From Deltaproteobacteria bacterium (lineage in GTDB: Bacteria > Desulfobacterota > Binatia > UBA9968 > JAJDTQ01), in NCBI GenBank assembly GCA_028818755.1, contig JAPPNF010000143.1, positions 1 through 50,046 of the forward strand: a stretch of 50,046 nucleotides of DNA, written 5' to 3'. Under the pieces are notes generated by a model. The model made no database searches. It saw only the letters and a list, made by a program, of their open reading frames with translations, and was not told the origin of the DNA. Below, piece after piece: positions 7,449-15,452 of this stretch. How positions within the stretch are numbered: the stretch's first letter is position 1; every line of letters starts with the position of its first letter. Position numbers and translations under genes: made by a program.

Positions 7449-8968
7449 TCGCGCGGCGTTTCCACGCCCAGCCTCTTCTCGATCTCGTCCTCCAGGGAAC
7501 TGCCCCGGCGTGCCTGGATCGCGGAGTAGACCAGCGTCCCGACGATGAGGAGGGCGATGCAGACCACGGTGGGCTGCAGGAGCCAGCCCGCGCCGTAGGC
7601 GCTGCTGGAGATCCACAGGTAGTTCTCGACGATGGTCCCCAGCACTAGGCCCAGCACGAACGGAGGCCGCGGCCACTGAAACAGAACCATGACGTAGCCC
7701 ACGATGCCGAAGATGACCGTGACGATGATGTCGCTGAAGTTGTTGTGGGCGGCGAAGGCGCCCAGGAACACGAACATGAGCAGGAACGGGATCAGCAGGT
7801 TACCCCGCACGAAGGTGAGCTTCACGAGCTGGTTCAGGAACAGGAAGCACGCACCCGCGGTGAGGATGTTGGCCACCACCAGGATCCACACCATGGCGAA
7901 GGTCACGTCCAGGTGCTTGGTGAGCATCTCCGGACCGGGATTGAGGCCGACGATGAGGAACGCCCCCAGCAGGATCGCCATGGCGCTGCTGCCGGGAATG
8001 CCGAAGGCCACCGTGGGAATGAGGTTGCCCCCTTCGCGGGAATTGTTGGCCGCCCCCGGCCCCAGGACGCCGCGTACGTCGCCCTTGCCGAAGCCGCTCT
8101 TGTCCTTGGCCGACTGCACAGCGTGGCCGTAGGCCAGCCATTGCGAGACGCCGCCGCCCAGGCCCGGCAAGGCGCCGATGAACGCGCCGATGAAGCCGCA
8201 GCGCATGGTCAGGGCGAAGTGGCGGAAGGTGTCCTTGACCCCTTCCATGACCCCGGTGATCTTGCCGATCTTAGCCTCGGCGATGCTCGTGCCGCGCACC
8301 GCCAAGTCGATGATCTCCGGGATGGCGAAGAGCCCGACCACCACGGGTCCGAGGCTCAGGCCATCCCAGAGATACAGCGTGCCTAATGTGTAGCGCAGCG
8401 TCCCGGTTTGGGGATCCACCCCGATGGACGCCAGCATGAGCCCGATGCCTCCGCACAGGAGGCCCTTGGTGAGCGATGATCCGCTCAGCGACGCGATGAA
8501 CGTGATTCCCAGGATCGCCAGCATGAACAGCTCGGGAGAGCCGAAGAAGAGCACCAGCGGGCGCATGATGGGAATGGCGAGGGCCAGGATGATGGCGCCT
8601 TCAAGGCCGGCCACCAGCGAGCTCATGAGCGCGGCGCCCATGGCCCGGCCGGCCTCCCCGTTCTTGGTCATGGGATAGCCGTCCATGATGGTGGCCGCGG
8701 CCGTGCCTTCTCCCGGGATGCCGAAGAGGATCGAGGTGAGGTCACCGGTGGTTCCGGTGATGGCGTGCATGCCCAGGAGAAAGGCAAAGGCCGAGATCGG
8801 CTCCCCGATCTTGTAGGCGAACGGCAGCATCAGTGCCAGGGTGGCTAGGCCGCCGAGGCCGGGGAGAATCCCCACGACGAAGCCTACGAACGCCCCCAGA
8901 AGCAGAAACCCGAAGGCCGGCCAGGAAAGGACGTGAAGCAGTCCGTCAATGAAGGCGTCGAGCATCAT
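7445..8968 (-). CDS. tctA: Tripartite tricarboxylate transporter, large permease TctA
   Basis: 507-residue inner-membrane protein, the main channel of a TTT importer for citrate-like or other carboxylates. Family hallmarks are PGLGGLATLALMLPFAY near the N-terminus, GTTGDLTSILFGIPGEG, and the second-half repeat GALPGLGGGVSQWLAYG and NSREGGNLIPTVAFGIPGSS. There are about ten to twelve hydrophobic helices, and length is typical. It follows tctC by 10 bases. A GGGAGGT lies about a dozen bases upstream of the start. The stop TAG is the first codon of a REP-like palindrome. With tctB and tctC upstream in the same operon, a complete transporter is encoded. Confidence 0.95.
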   Translation of the reverse strand: MMLDAFIDGLLHVLSWPAFGFLLLGAFVGFVVGILPGLGGLATLALMLPFAYKIGEPISAFAFLLGMHAITGTTGDLTSILFGIPGEGTAAATIMDGYPMTKNGEAGRAMGAALMSSLVAGLEGAIILALAIPIMRPLVLFFGSPELFMLAILGITFIASLSGSSLTKGLLCGGIGLMLASIGVDPQTGTLRYTLGTLYLWDGLSLGPVVVGLFAIPEIIDLAVRGTSIAEAKIGKITGVMEGVKDTFRHFALTMRCGFIGAFIGALPGLGGGVSQWLAYGHAVQSAKDKSGFGKGDVRGVLGPGAANNSREGGNLIPTVAFGIPGSSAMAILLGAFLIVGLNPGPEMLTKHLDVTFAMVWILVVANILTAGACFLFLNQLVKLTFVRGNLLIPFLLMFVFLGAFAAHNNFSDIIVTVIFGIVGYVMVLFQWPRPPFVLGLVLGTIVENYLWISSSAYGAGWLLQPTVVCIALLIVGTLVYSAIQARRGSSLEDEIEKRLGVETPRE

Positions 8969-8978
8969 GGCCTAAAAA

Positions 8979-10034
8979 CTACCTCCCAAGAAGCCCCCTC
9001 ACGCCGTCCACCACTTCCTTGGGCTGGCTTACGACGCTCTGGGCAACCTTCTGCAGGTCCTCGCCCCTCAACAGCTTGTACGGCACCATCCGCCCCTTCT
9101 TGGCCTCGGCCGCCAGCTCCGGGTCCGCCAACGTCTTGGCGTAGGCGTCGCGCAACATCTTCACGCGGTCCGCCGGCACGCCCGGCGCCACGGCGAACGG
9201 GCGCCCGAAGTCGCCGCTGGCGAAGATCACCTTGGCCATGGACCGGACCAGCTTCGGGGCATTGTACTTGTCAAACAACTGGGACAGGGTGGGGACGTCC
9301 TTGAGCCTCGGGTCCGGCTCGTCCCCGCTCTGGGCGAGTTGGCGGACGAACTTGTTCTTGTGCCAGGTGAGATAGGGCTCACGGCCGAAGTGCGGGGGGA
9401 TGGTCATGCCGCGGCACAGCACCTCTCCCCGTTCCACCGCCAAGTCGATCTCGCTGCCGCCGGGATAGCCCATGACGAAATTGAAGTTCGCCCCCACGCC
9501 CTTCTCAAGGATCTTGCCCATGAGATAGCTGTTGCCCGCGGTGCCCGAGTTGCCGAGCCTCGCCGGGTCCTTCTTGTTCGCGATCAGGTCGTCGATGCTC
9601 TTGTACTTCGAGTCGCTGCGGCAGAAGAGCACCGAGTGGCTCACTTCCTGCGTGCCGATCCACTGGAACTTGGCAATGTCGAAGCGCACCTCCTTCCGCC
9701 CCACGACCTGGTCGAGGTACAGCCCCGCCAACGGCATCACCAGGGCCGTACCGTCCTGCTTGGCGATGTTGTAGACGTAGTTGGCGGCGATGAGAGAGCC
9801 GGCCCCGGGCATGTTCTGGACGATGATGTCGGGCTTGCCCGGGATGTACTGGCCCATGTGCCGCGCGAACAGCCTGGCCCACCGGTCGTAGAACCCGCCC
9901 GGCGAGCAGCAGACGAGGATGCGGATGGTCTTGCCTTCGTAGAAGTCCTTCGCCGCCGACTGGCCCGCGAAGCTCATGACGATGAACCCGGCCAGCAGCA
10001 GCACGAGAAAAATTCGACAGATCGCTCGCTTCAT
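8979..10034 (-). CDS. tctC: TctC/Bug-family periplasmic binding protein
   Basis: 351-residue periplasmic substrate-binding protein of the TTT transporter. The chosen start, MKRAICRIF, has GGAGGTG seven to ten bases upstream. A Sec signal peptide runs through LLLAGFIVMSFAGQSAA, with cleavage near AA-KDFYEGK. The mature start TIRILVCCSPGGFYDRWARLFARHMG and then PDIIVQNMPGAGSLIAANYVYN are the family's ligand-loop signatures. It sits between tctB (75 bases upstream) and tctA (10 bases downstream), so this Bug protein has its cognate membrane subunits, unlike three others in the window. Ligand unknown; the neighbouring amidohydrolase suggests an organic acid from an aromatic or amide compound. Confidence 0.93.
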   Translation of the reverse strand: MKRAICRIFLVLLLAGFIVMSFAGQSAAKDFYEGKTIRILVCCSPGGFYDRWARLFARHMGQYIPGKPDIIVQNMPGAGSLIAANYVYNIAKQDGTALVMPLAGLYLDQVVGRKEVRFDIAKFQWIGTQEVSHSVLFCRSDSKYKSIDDLIANKKDPARLGNSGTAGNSYLMGKILEKGVGANFNFVMGYPGGSEIDLAVERGEVLCRGMTIPPHFGREPYLTWHKNKFVRQLAQSGDEPDPRLKDVPTLSQLFDKYNAPKLVRSMAKVIFASGDFGRPFAVAPGVPADRVKMLRDAYAKTLADPELAAEAKKGRMVPYKLLRGEDLQKVAQSVVSQPKEVVDGVRGLLGR

Positions 10035-10109
10035 TGCACACCTCCGTGTTTGGAACCGAGGGCCCTGCACCGCACAAACGGGCGCAGGGTTACGACTCGC
10101 CTTTCTCGT

Positions 10110-10604
10110 CTATTCGATACCCAGCCAACGAAACACCTGACCCTCGGGAAACGGCAGCAACAGCGTTCGCTCGAACACCACGTAGTAGATGAGCCACGCC
10201 GCGGCCGTCAGGATCAGCGACATGGGCCAGCCTTCCTTCGACTGTATCTTCAGATAGCCGAAGGTCATGCCCGCGACGGTGATGGAAAACCCGATAAGCC
10301 AGATACCGGCCATGAACCCCACGATCCAGGACAGGATGTTCGCGGTGCGCTTGAACGCCACGTCCCAGTCGACGGTCTGCGTGAGCTGGAAGTCGGCGGG
10401 CGTGTTGCTCGAGGCGCTCTCGCCCTCCTCCTTCGGCCCCCGAAGCTCCTGGACGATGTTGATGATCGCCAGGAGGATCATGGGAATGCCGATGGCCCAC
10501 GGGTAGAGACGCGCCTGCAGGCGCCACTCGCCCGCCTCCCAGACCAGGTAGCAGAAGAAGACGAGGACCAGGAAGCTGAAGCCCATCCTGGGTGTCAATC
10601 GCAC
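10110..10604 (-). CDS. tctB: Tripartite tricarboxylate transporter, small permease TctB
   Basis: 164-residue inner-membrane protein with four predicted helices, two at the N-terminus (FSFLVLVFFCYLVW, YPWAIGIPMILLAII) and two later (GFMAGIWLIGFSITVAGMTFGYL, LTAAAWLIYYVVFERTLLLPFP). The final motif, FERTLLLPFPEG, is a TctB feature. The start is uncertain. A GTG at 10604 (reading MRLTPRMGFSF) is preferred; an ATG at 10586 is possible but has no ribosome site. The gene lies 26 bases after the amidohydrolase stop and upstream of tctC, giving the order tctB-tctC-tctA. Confidence 0.88.
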   Translation of the reverse strand: MRLTPRMGFSFLVLVFFCYLVWEAGEWRLQARLYPWAIGIPMILLAIINIVQELRGPKEEGESASSNTPADFQLTQTVDWDVAFKRTANILSWIVGFMAGIWLIGFSITVAGMTFGYLKIQSKEGWPMSLILTAAAWLIYYVVFERTLLLPFPEGQVFRWLGIE

Positions 10605-10630
10605 GTGAAATCCCGTTGCCCGGCCCGCGG

Positions 10631-11644
10631 CTAGTCCCAGCCGTAGAGCCCCTTGGCGTTCTCTCCCAGGAACTTGGCCTTGAAGTCCTCGGAGATGTCC
10701 GTCCGTTCCTTGATGGTCTTGGTGACGTTGGGGAACATGCCGTCCCAGTGAGGATAGTCGGAGGCGAACACGATGACCTTGTCGCCGACCCGCTCGATGC
10801 CGTAGGGAAGGCTCTCTTCCTCCGGCTCGGCCGCGTAGTACCAGTTCCCCGCTTTCATGTACTCGCTGGGCCTGTCCTTGAGCAGCGGCGCTTCCGACTG
10901 CCGGTGCTCCCACTCCTCGTCCATCCGGTCCATCCAGTAGGGCACCCAGCCGATGCCGCACTCCAGGAACGCGATGCGGAGCTTCGGGAACCGCTCGGGC
11001 ACGCCACCGTACATGAGCGCGGCGCAGTCCAGCATGGTCTCGAAGGGACGGCCGATGGTGTGCTTGAAGAGGAACGTGTCGAAGCGGTTCTCGCCGGCCG
11101 GGCCCGAGCGCGAGTTGTGGATCAGCAACGGCACGTCGAGCCGCTCCAGCTCCTCGTAGATGGGCCAGAAGAGCTCCTGTCCCAGGTGGTCCTTCATGCC
11201 GAATGTGCCCACCGTTATCCCCACCACGCCGAGCTTGGTCACCGCGCGGTTGATCTCCTCCACCGCCGCCGGCACGTCCTGGAAAGGCGCCACGCCGATG
11301 CCCTTGAGCCGTTCCGGCGCCTCGCCGCACATGCTCGATATCCAGTTGTTGTAGGCGCGCGAGAACGCTCCCGCGTAGGCCTTCTCCGGCATGCGGTTGA
11401 CATGGAACGCGCCGGTGGGAAACAGCACCGACACCTCGATGCCCTCGGTGTCCATGTCGCGCAGGCGCGTGGGAACGTCGGTGATGTTCATGCCCAGGGT
11501 GCCGAACATGCTCGAGTCCCATTCATCCGAGGGCAGCAGCGAACCCTCCCGCTTGTTCCAGGGATCCTCCATGTGAGCGCGGATGTCCGCGTCCCGGTCC
11601 CTGACGTGTCCGTCGGCGTCAATGATCGTGGCGTCCACCTTCAT
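10631..11644 (-). CDS. Metal-dependent amidohydrolase (amidohydrolase_2 family)
   Basis: 337-residue TIM-barrel hydrolase or decarboxylase of the ACMS-decarboxylase-like group. The N-terminal DADGH (residues 9-13) supplies the first metal ligands, LIHNSRSG around residues 175-182 the central His, and FASDYPHWD near 295 the catalytic Asp. LYNN-type AYNNWISSMCGEAPERLKGIGVAPFQD is typical of this subgroup. Members often cleave C-C or C-N bonds in aromatic degradation. It lies between an ADH-like gene and tctB in one operon, so it probably acts on the imported substrate or a product of it. A second, more distant member is at 38289. Exact reaction unknown. Confidence 0.9.
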   Translation of the reverse strand: MKVDATIIDADGHVRDRDADIRAHMEDPWNKREGSLLPSDEWDSSMFGTLGMNITDVPTRLRDMDTEGIEVSVLFPTGAFHVNRMPEKAYAGAFSRAYNNWISSMCGEAPERLKGIGVAPFQDVPAAVEEINRAVTKLGVVGITVGTFGMKDHLGQELFWPIYEELERLDVPLLIHNSRSGPAGENRFDTFLFKHTIGRPFETMLDCAALMYGGVPERFPKLRIAFLECGIGWVPYWMDRMDEEWEHRQSEAPLLKDRPSEYMKAGNWYYAAEPEEESLPYGIERVGDKVIVFASDYPHWDGMFPNVTKTIKERTDISEDFKAKFLGENAKGLYGWD

Positions 11645-11683
11645 GTTACTTACCTCCTCGGGTTACTTGCTTACGAAACTGGC

Positions 11684-12721
11684 TTACGAAAATCGCACCT
11701 GAGCCGGGTTGAGCGCCCCGTGCTTGGACTTGTTGGCGGTGATGTCCAGGGCCTCGGGCATCTTGTCGATGCCTTCCAGCTTGTGAGTGATCATGGGATC
11801 GATGTTGATGCGCTTCTGGGCCACCAGCCGCGCCGCCAGCGTCATCTCGCTGGGCGCGGCCAGCTCCGGCGGGAACATGTAGGTTACCCGCTTGGCCCGC
11901 AGATAGTTGAAGTCCAGGGTCACGGGCTCGTGGAAGTGCGGGATGCTGAGCACCTTGCCGCCGGCGGCCACGCACGCCACCGCTTCCGACACGGTGGCGC
12001 CGCCCGACAAGCCCATCTGCGGGCTGCCGCTGGCGGCCTCGATGACGAAGGAAATGCCCTTGCCGCCGCTCAGGTCCATCACCGCGTCCACCACGTTGTC
12101 CTTGGAGGCGTCGATGGTGACGTCGACGCCGAGTTCCCTGGCCAGCTCCAGGATCTCCGGCCGCATGTCCGTACCGATGACCGTGTCCGCGCCCGCCGCC
12201 TTGGCCGCCTGCGCCGAGTTGAGCCCCATGACGCCCTGCCCCAGCACCAGCACCGTGTCCCCCAGGGTCACGCCCAGTACCTGGATGTTGTGAACGCAAC
12301 TGGTGAGGGGCTGGAGCGCAGACACCTCCCAGTCGCTGATGCCCTCGGGAATCTTGGCCAGCGCGTCCAACGGCACCGCCGCATACTCGGAGAAGAGGCC
12401 GGGGAAGTCCCGCCCGATGGTGCCGATGTGGGTATGGGTGGCGCCTACCCGATCACCGACCGAAAGACCGTAGCCGTTGTCCTTGTCGATCTCGACGATC
12501 TCGGCGCAGAACTCGTGGCCGAACAGGGGCTCGGGCCCCTGGGCAAGCTTCTTCTTGACCTTGTCGTAGCTGTTGGAGCGCTCGCCGTAGAAGAGCTGGA
12601 CCTCGGTCACCGAGGGCTGCACGACCCGGGTCTTCAGGACCGCCCAGCCGGGCCGGCATTCGGGTTCCGGCAGCTCTTCCAGCCGCATGTCCTTGAACGC
12701 GTGTGTCACCCAACCCCGCAT
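11684..12721 (-). CDS. Zinc-type alcohol dehydrogenase-like MDR protein, ligands altered
   Basis: 345-residue medium-chain dehydrogenase/reductase. It has a GroES-like N-terminal domain with GHE (His69-Glu70) and a Rossmann domain with VLVLGQGVMGL near 157-167. Two usual features are missing. The catalytic Cys position reads QPSVTE (Ser37), and the four-Cys structural zinc loop after about residue 90 is absent. So the protein may not use zinc in the standard way. The start at 12721 is set by AGGGAGG eleven bases upstream; an in-frame upstream ATG at 12829 gives an unlikely leader. It is the first gene of the amidohydrolase-TctBCA operon, 39 bases upstream of the amidohydrolase, and probably oxidises or reduces a pathway intermediate. 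Confidence 0.85.
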   Translation of the reverse strand: MRGWVTHAFKDMRLEELPEPECRPGWAVLKTRVVQPSVTEVQLFYGERSNSYDKVKKKLAQGPEPLFGHEFCAEIVEIDKDNGYGLSVGDRVGATHTHIGTIGRDFPGLFSEYAAVPLDALAKIPEGISDWEVSALQPLTSCVHNIQVLGVTLGDTVLVLGQGVMGLNSAQAAKAAGADTVIGTDMRPEILELARELGVDVTIDASKDNVVDAVMDLSGGKGISFVIEAASGSPQMGLSGGATVSEAVACVAAGGKVLSIPHFHEPVTLDFNYLRAKRVTYMFPPELAAPSEMTLAARLVAQKRINIDPMITHKLEGIDKMPEALDITANKSKHGALNPAQVRFS

Positions 12722-12918
12722 GGCGCTTCCCTCCCTTGAAGAGACGTGAACCTTATCTCCCGCGACAGGCGAACCCGAGCTGGCTTGGATCGGAGCGGTC
12801 GTGTCCGGTTCGGGGGCAAACGCAACCAAACCCTGACGAATGGCTGCTTCCGCTGACTAATAGTGAAAGGACGGCGATTTTGCAAGGCGAACCGCCCGCG
12901 TGTCGGGCAGGTAGCTGC

Positions 12919-12947
12919 TTGCATGTTGGCGGGCCGCGTTTTATTAT
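12919..12947 (+). promoter_or_regulatory. Sigma-70-type promoter of tRNA-Met
   Basis: TTGCAT (12919-12924), a 17-base spacer and TATTAT (12942-12947). It lies about 38 bases upstream of the mature tRNA, leaving a leader of some 30 bases for RNase P removal. It sits in the gap between the divergent ADH-like gene and the tRNA. Confidence 0.65.
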
Positions 12948-12985
12948 GGATGTCTCTCCTCGGGCGAGCGCGATTCACGCACAAT

Positions 12986-13062
12986 GGCGGTGTAGCTCAG
13001 TTGGTCAGAGCACGCGGCTCATATCCGCGGCGTCGCTGGTTCAAGTCCAGCCACCGCCACCA
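12986..13062 (+). tRNA. tRNA with CAT anticodon (tRNA-Met, Ile2 not excluded)
   Basis: Acceptor GGCGGTG pairs with CACCGCC. The D arm is GCTC...GAGC. The anticodon stem CGCGG/CCGCG encloses loop CTCATAT, anticodon CAT. The T arm is GCTGG/CCAGC with TTCAAGT. The discriminator is A and CCA is encoded (13060-13062). The fully paired first acceptor position excludes initiator tRNA. Elongator Met is most likely, but an Ile2 tRNA, whose C34 is converted to lysidine, cannot be excluded from sequence alone. Confidence 0.93.
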
Positions 13063-13106
13063 TCCACCCCCAAAACCGCCTTCCACTCGCCCGGGCTCAC
13101 GATTCC

Positions 13107-13269
13107 TAGTGTCCTGTCTGGTTAATTCGTGCCATAAGATGCGCAGGATTTTTCGTCGTCGGCAAGGCGCGATGACGAGCAGTGGCGGGCACCACGCGAG
13201 GAAGAGCAACGCAGCCGACGGCGAAAAAGACCCGCAGATTATGGCGCGAATTAACCAGACAGGACACTA
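13107..13269. mobile_element. 163-bp palindromic MITE-like element, copy 1
   Basis: Near-perfect long inverted repeat starting TAGTGTCCTGTCTGG and ending with its complement. The outer arm is about 22 bases perfectly paired, then has a T-G wobble and a tandem G-A mismatch. A second paired block (TTTTCG...CGAAAA) follows, and the central ~90 bases hold a small GTGG/CCAC hairpin. No reading frame fits a transposase. The ends carry TA on both sides, which fits a TA target duplication as in IS630/Tc1-mariner elements. The right end supplies the TAG stop codon of the NCS2 permease gene. Copies 2 and 3 are at 15264 and 49975. Confidence 0.85.
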
Positions 13270-15021
13270 ACGATCCGCGGGCGGCGCGTCCACGCGGACG
13301 GTCACGATATCGGTGTCGTGATACTGCTGATGATGGACCCTGGAGGCCAGGTGGCGCAGCAGCCGCAGCGATATCTCCCGCTCTTCCGGGGCCTCCACCG
13401 GACCGGTCCCGAGCAGCGCGATGCTGTCCTGGATGTTCTCGTTGCCGGCGCCGGCAACGAACTCCAGCACGGCTCCGCCGCCTTCCTTGCGGGCGGTCAG
13501 CCGCATGCGGCGCCGCAACCGTTCCTCTCCTTCCTCATCCTGCCGCATGAGCGTGAGCAGCGTCTCCTCCGCGGCGGCATCGAGACGACCCGCCATCGCC
13601 TTCCCCCAGCCACCGCGTGAGGCGAAGCCGGCGAGAAACTCCTGGATCTTCGGCAGCGCTTCGGTTCCGAGTTCCACCTCGACGCGGCTCGGGCGCGGTG
13701 CGGTCAACTCCACGAACAGGGTCATGAGGATGGCCACCAGCCCGCCCGCGGTCATGCCGTTCTGCAGCAAGCCGCCGGCGAACTCGGCGAAGTACTCGGG
13801 GAAGATCACGCCGTTCTGGAAGCCGACCCCGGCCCAGAAGGACACGCCCACCACCAGTCCCGTGCGATAGTCGAGCTCATCCTGGACCACTACCTTCATG
13901 CCGACCACGAAGAGCATGGACAGCAGCACGGTGGCGTAGGCGGCCACCACCGGATTCGGGATTGCCAGGATGACCGCCAGGGCCTTGGGCAGGAAGGCCA
14001 GCACGACGAAGATGATGCCGATGGCGACGCCGACCCTGCGGGATGCAACCCCGGTCAGCTCGGTCACCGCAATGCTCGTGGAATAGGTCGTGTTGGGGAC
14101 GGTCGCCATGAGGCCCGACAAGAGGTTGCCGACGCCGTCCGCCCCTACCGCCCCTTGCACGGCGCGGAAATCCACGGCCCGGTCGCCGCGCCAGGAGACG
14201 CGCTGGATGGCCACGGCATCGCCGATGGTCTCGATGGCCCCCACCAGCGTCACGAACACGAACGCGGGCAGAAGCGTCCAGAAGACCGCGCCGAAACCCA
14301 GGTCCAGACCCGGCCATTCTCCGTCCGGCAGGCCCACCCAGGACGCTCCTGCAATCATCCCGGTGTTGTAGAGTCCGAATGCAGCGGCCACCACCGAGCC
14401 CACCACGACCCCTATGACCGGCGCCCACAGGCGCAGCCCGCCCGTCGCCTTGAGCGCGATGCAGAGCATGACCGCCATGGTCACAAGCGCGCTCAGCGGG
14501 GCCGCAAATGCCGGGGAGCCCTTGGGCACATCGCCCAGCATGCCGAAGACGATGGGCATCACGGTCACCGGTATCAGCATGATCACGGTGCCCGCCACGG
14601 CGGGGGTCAGGATCCGCCGCAACAGCGAAAGCCGGGACGAGAGGAAGAACTGGAAGAACGACGACACCAGCACCAGGGTGGCGAGCATCGCGGGGCCGCC
14701 CTGGACGAGAGCCGCGACGCAGACCGCGATGAAGGCGCCGGAGGTGCCCATGAGAAGGACATGGCCGGCCCCGAAGCGACCGACCCGCACCGCCTGGAGG
14801 ATGGTAGTGACGCCGCTGACGGCGACCGCCGCGAACACCGCCCACGAAAGGAAGCCCTCGCTGCCGCCGGCGGCCCGGATCACGATGGCCGGGGTCAACA
14901 CGATTCCGGCGATGCAGAGGACAGCGAGCTGGAGGCCCAGCCCGAAGGCAAGCGCCGGCGGCGGCGTCTCATCGGGCTGGTAACGAATGCCGGAGCGGCG
15001 GTCGGGATCGCGGGTCTGCAT
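13267..15021 (-). CDS. NCS2-family purine/xanthine permease with C-terminal cytosolic domain
   Basis: 584-residue inner-membrane protein. Residues ~25-455 are the nucleobase:cation symporter-2 fold, with LAFGLGLQLAVLCIAGIVLTPAIV at the start, QNGVIFP-type motifs, the substrate-binding region GAIETIGDAVA, and MATVPNTTYSTSIAVTELTGVASRRVGV. It probably imports xanthine, urate or a related purine. The last ~120 residues are soluble and unusual: MAGRLDAAAEETLLTLMRQ and LRLLRHLASRVHHQQYHDTDIVTVRV resemble the N-box and C-terminal strand of a GHKL/anti-sigma-type ATPase fold. The stop TAG lies in the end of palindromic element copy 1, so the present C-terminus was set by that insertion or is bounded by it. 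No downstream partner gene is adjacent. Confidence 0.85.
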   Translation of the reverse strand: MQTRDPDRRSGIRYQPDETPPPALAFGLGLQLAVLCIAGIVLTPAIVIRAAGGSEGFLSWAVFAAVAVSGVTTILQAVRVGRFGAGHVLLMGTSGAFIAVCVAALVQGGPAMLATLVLVSSFFQFFLSSRLSLLRRILTPAVAGTVIMLIPVTVMPIVFGMLGDVPKGSPAFAAPLSALVTMAVMLCIALKATGGLRLWAPVIGVVVGSVVAAAFGLYNTGMIAGASWVGLPDGEWPGLDLGFGAVFWTLLPAFVFVTLVGAIETIGDAVAIQRVSWRGDRAVDFRAVQGAVGADGVGNLLSGLMATVPNTTYSTSIAVTELTGVASRRVGVAIGIIFVVLAFLPKALAVILAIPNPVVAAYATVLLSMLFVVGMKVVVQDELDYRTGLVVGVSFWAGVGFQNGVIFPEYFAEFAGGLLQNGMTAGGLVAILMTLFVELTAPRPSRVEVELGTEALPKIQEFLAGFASRGGWGKAMAGRLDAAAEETLLTLMRQDEEGEERLRRRMRLTARKEGGGAVLEFVAGAGNENIQDSIALLGTGPVEAPEEREISLRLLRHLASRVHHQQYHDTDIVTVRVDAPPADR

Positions 15022-15263
15022 TTACTTGACCTCCCGGGAACCGGACTCTACGAAGGCGGGCCGGCAAGGGCGCCACCGGACGGGGATGTTATCAGACCGT
15101 TTTGGACCGTCCAATCTGCCGCCCGATGGACGCGCCGGGCCGAGATCATGGACCTGCCGGCCCATTTCGTAGTAGACTCGCCCGGCGAGTCGTCGCAGGG
15201 AGCGGCCGCGGCGACTCGCTCATGCCGTCGGCGGCTGCGCCGTCCACGGCCTTTCAGAACAAC

Positions 15264-15426
15264 TAGTGTCCTGTCTGGTTAGTTAGCATGGCAATCTGCG
15301 GAGGATTTTTCGTCGTCGGCAAGGCGCGATGACGAGCAGTGGCGGGCACCACGCGAGGAAGAGCAACGCAGCCGACGGCGAAAAAGACCCGCAGATTGCC
15401 ATGCTAACTAACCAGACAGGACACTA
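15264..15426. mobile_element. 163-bp palindromic MITE-like element, copy 2
   Basis: Same length and orientation as copy 1. The central ~90 bases are identical to copy 1. The 26-base outer block differs from copy 1 at about 11 positions on the left arm and 8 on the right, yet the two arms of this copy pair perfectly for the first ~37 bases. It ends with CTAA, and the next gene's ribosome site AGGAGGT begins 15 bases later. Confidence 0.85.
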
Positions 15427-15452
15427 AACGATCCGGACCGAGGAGGTATTCC

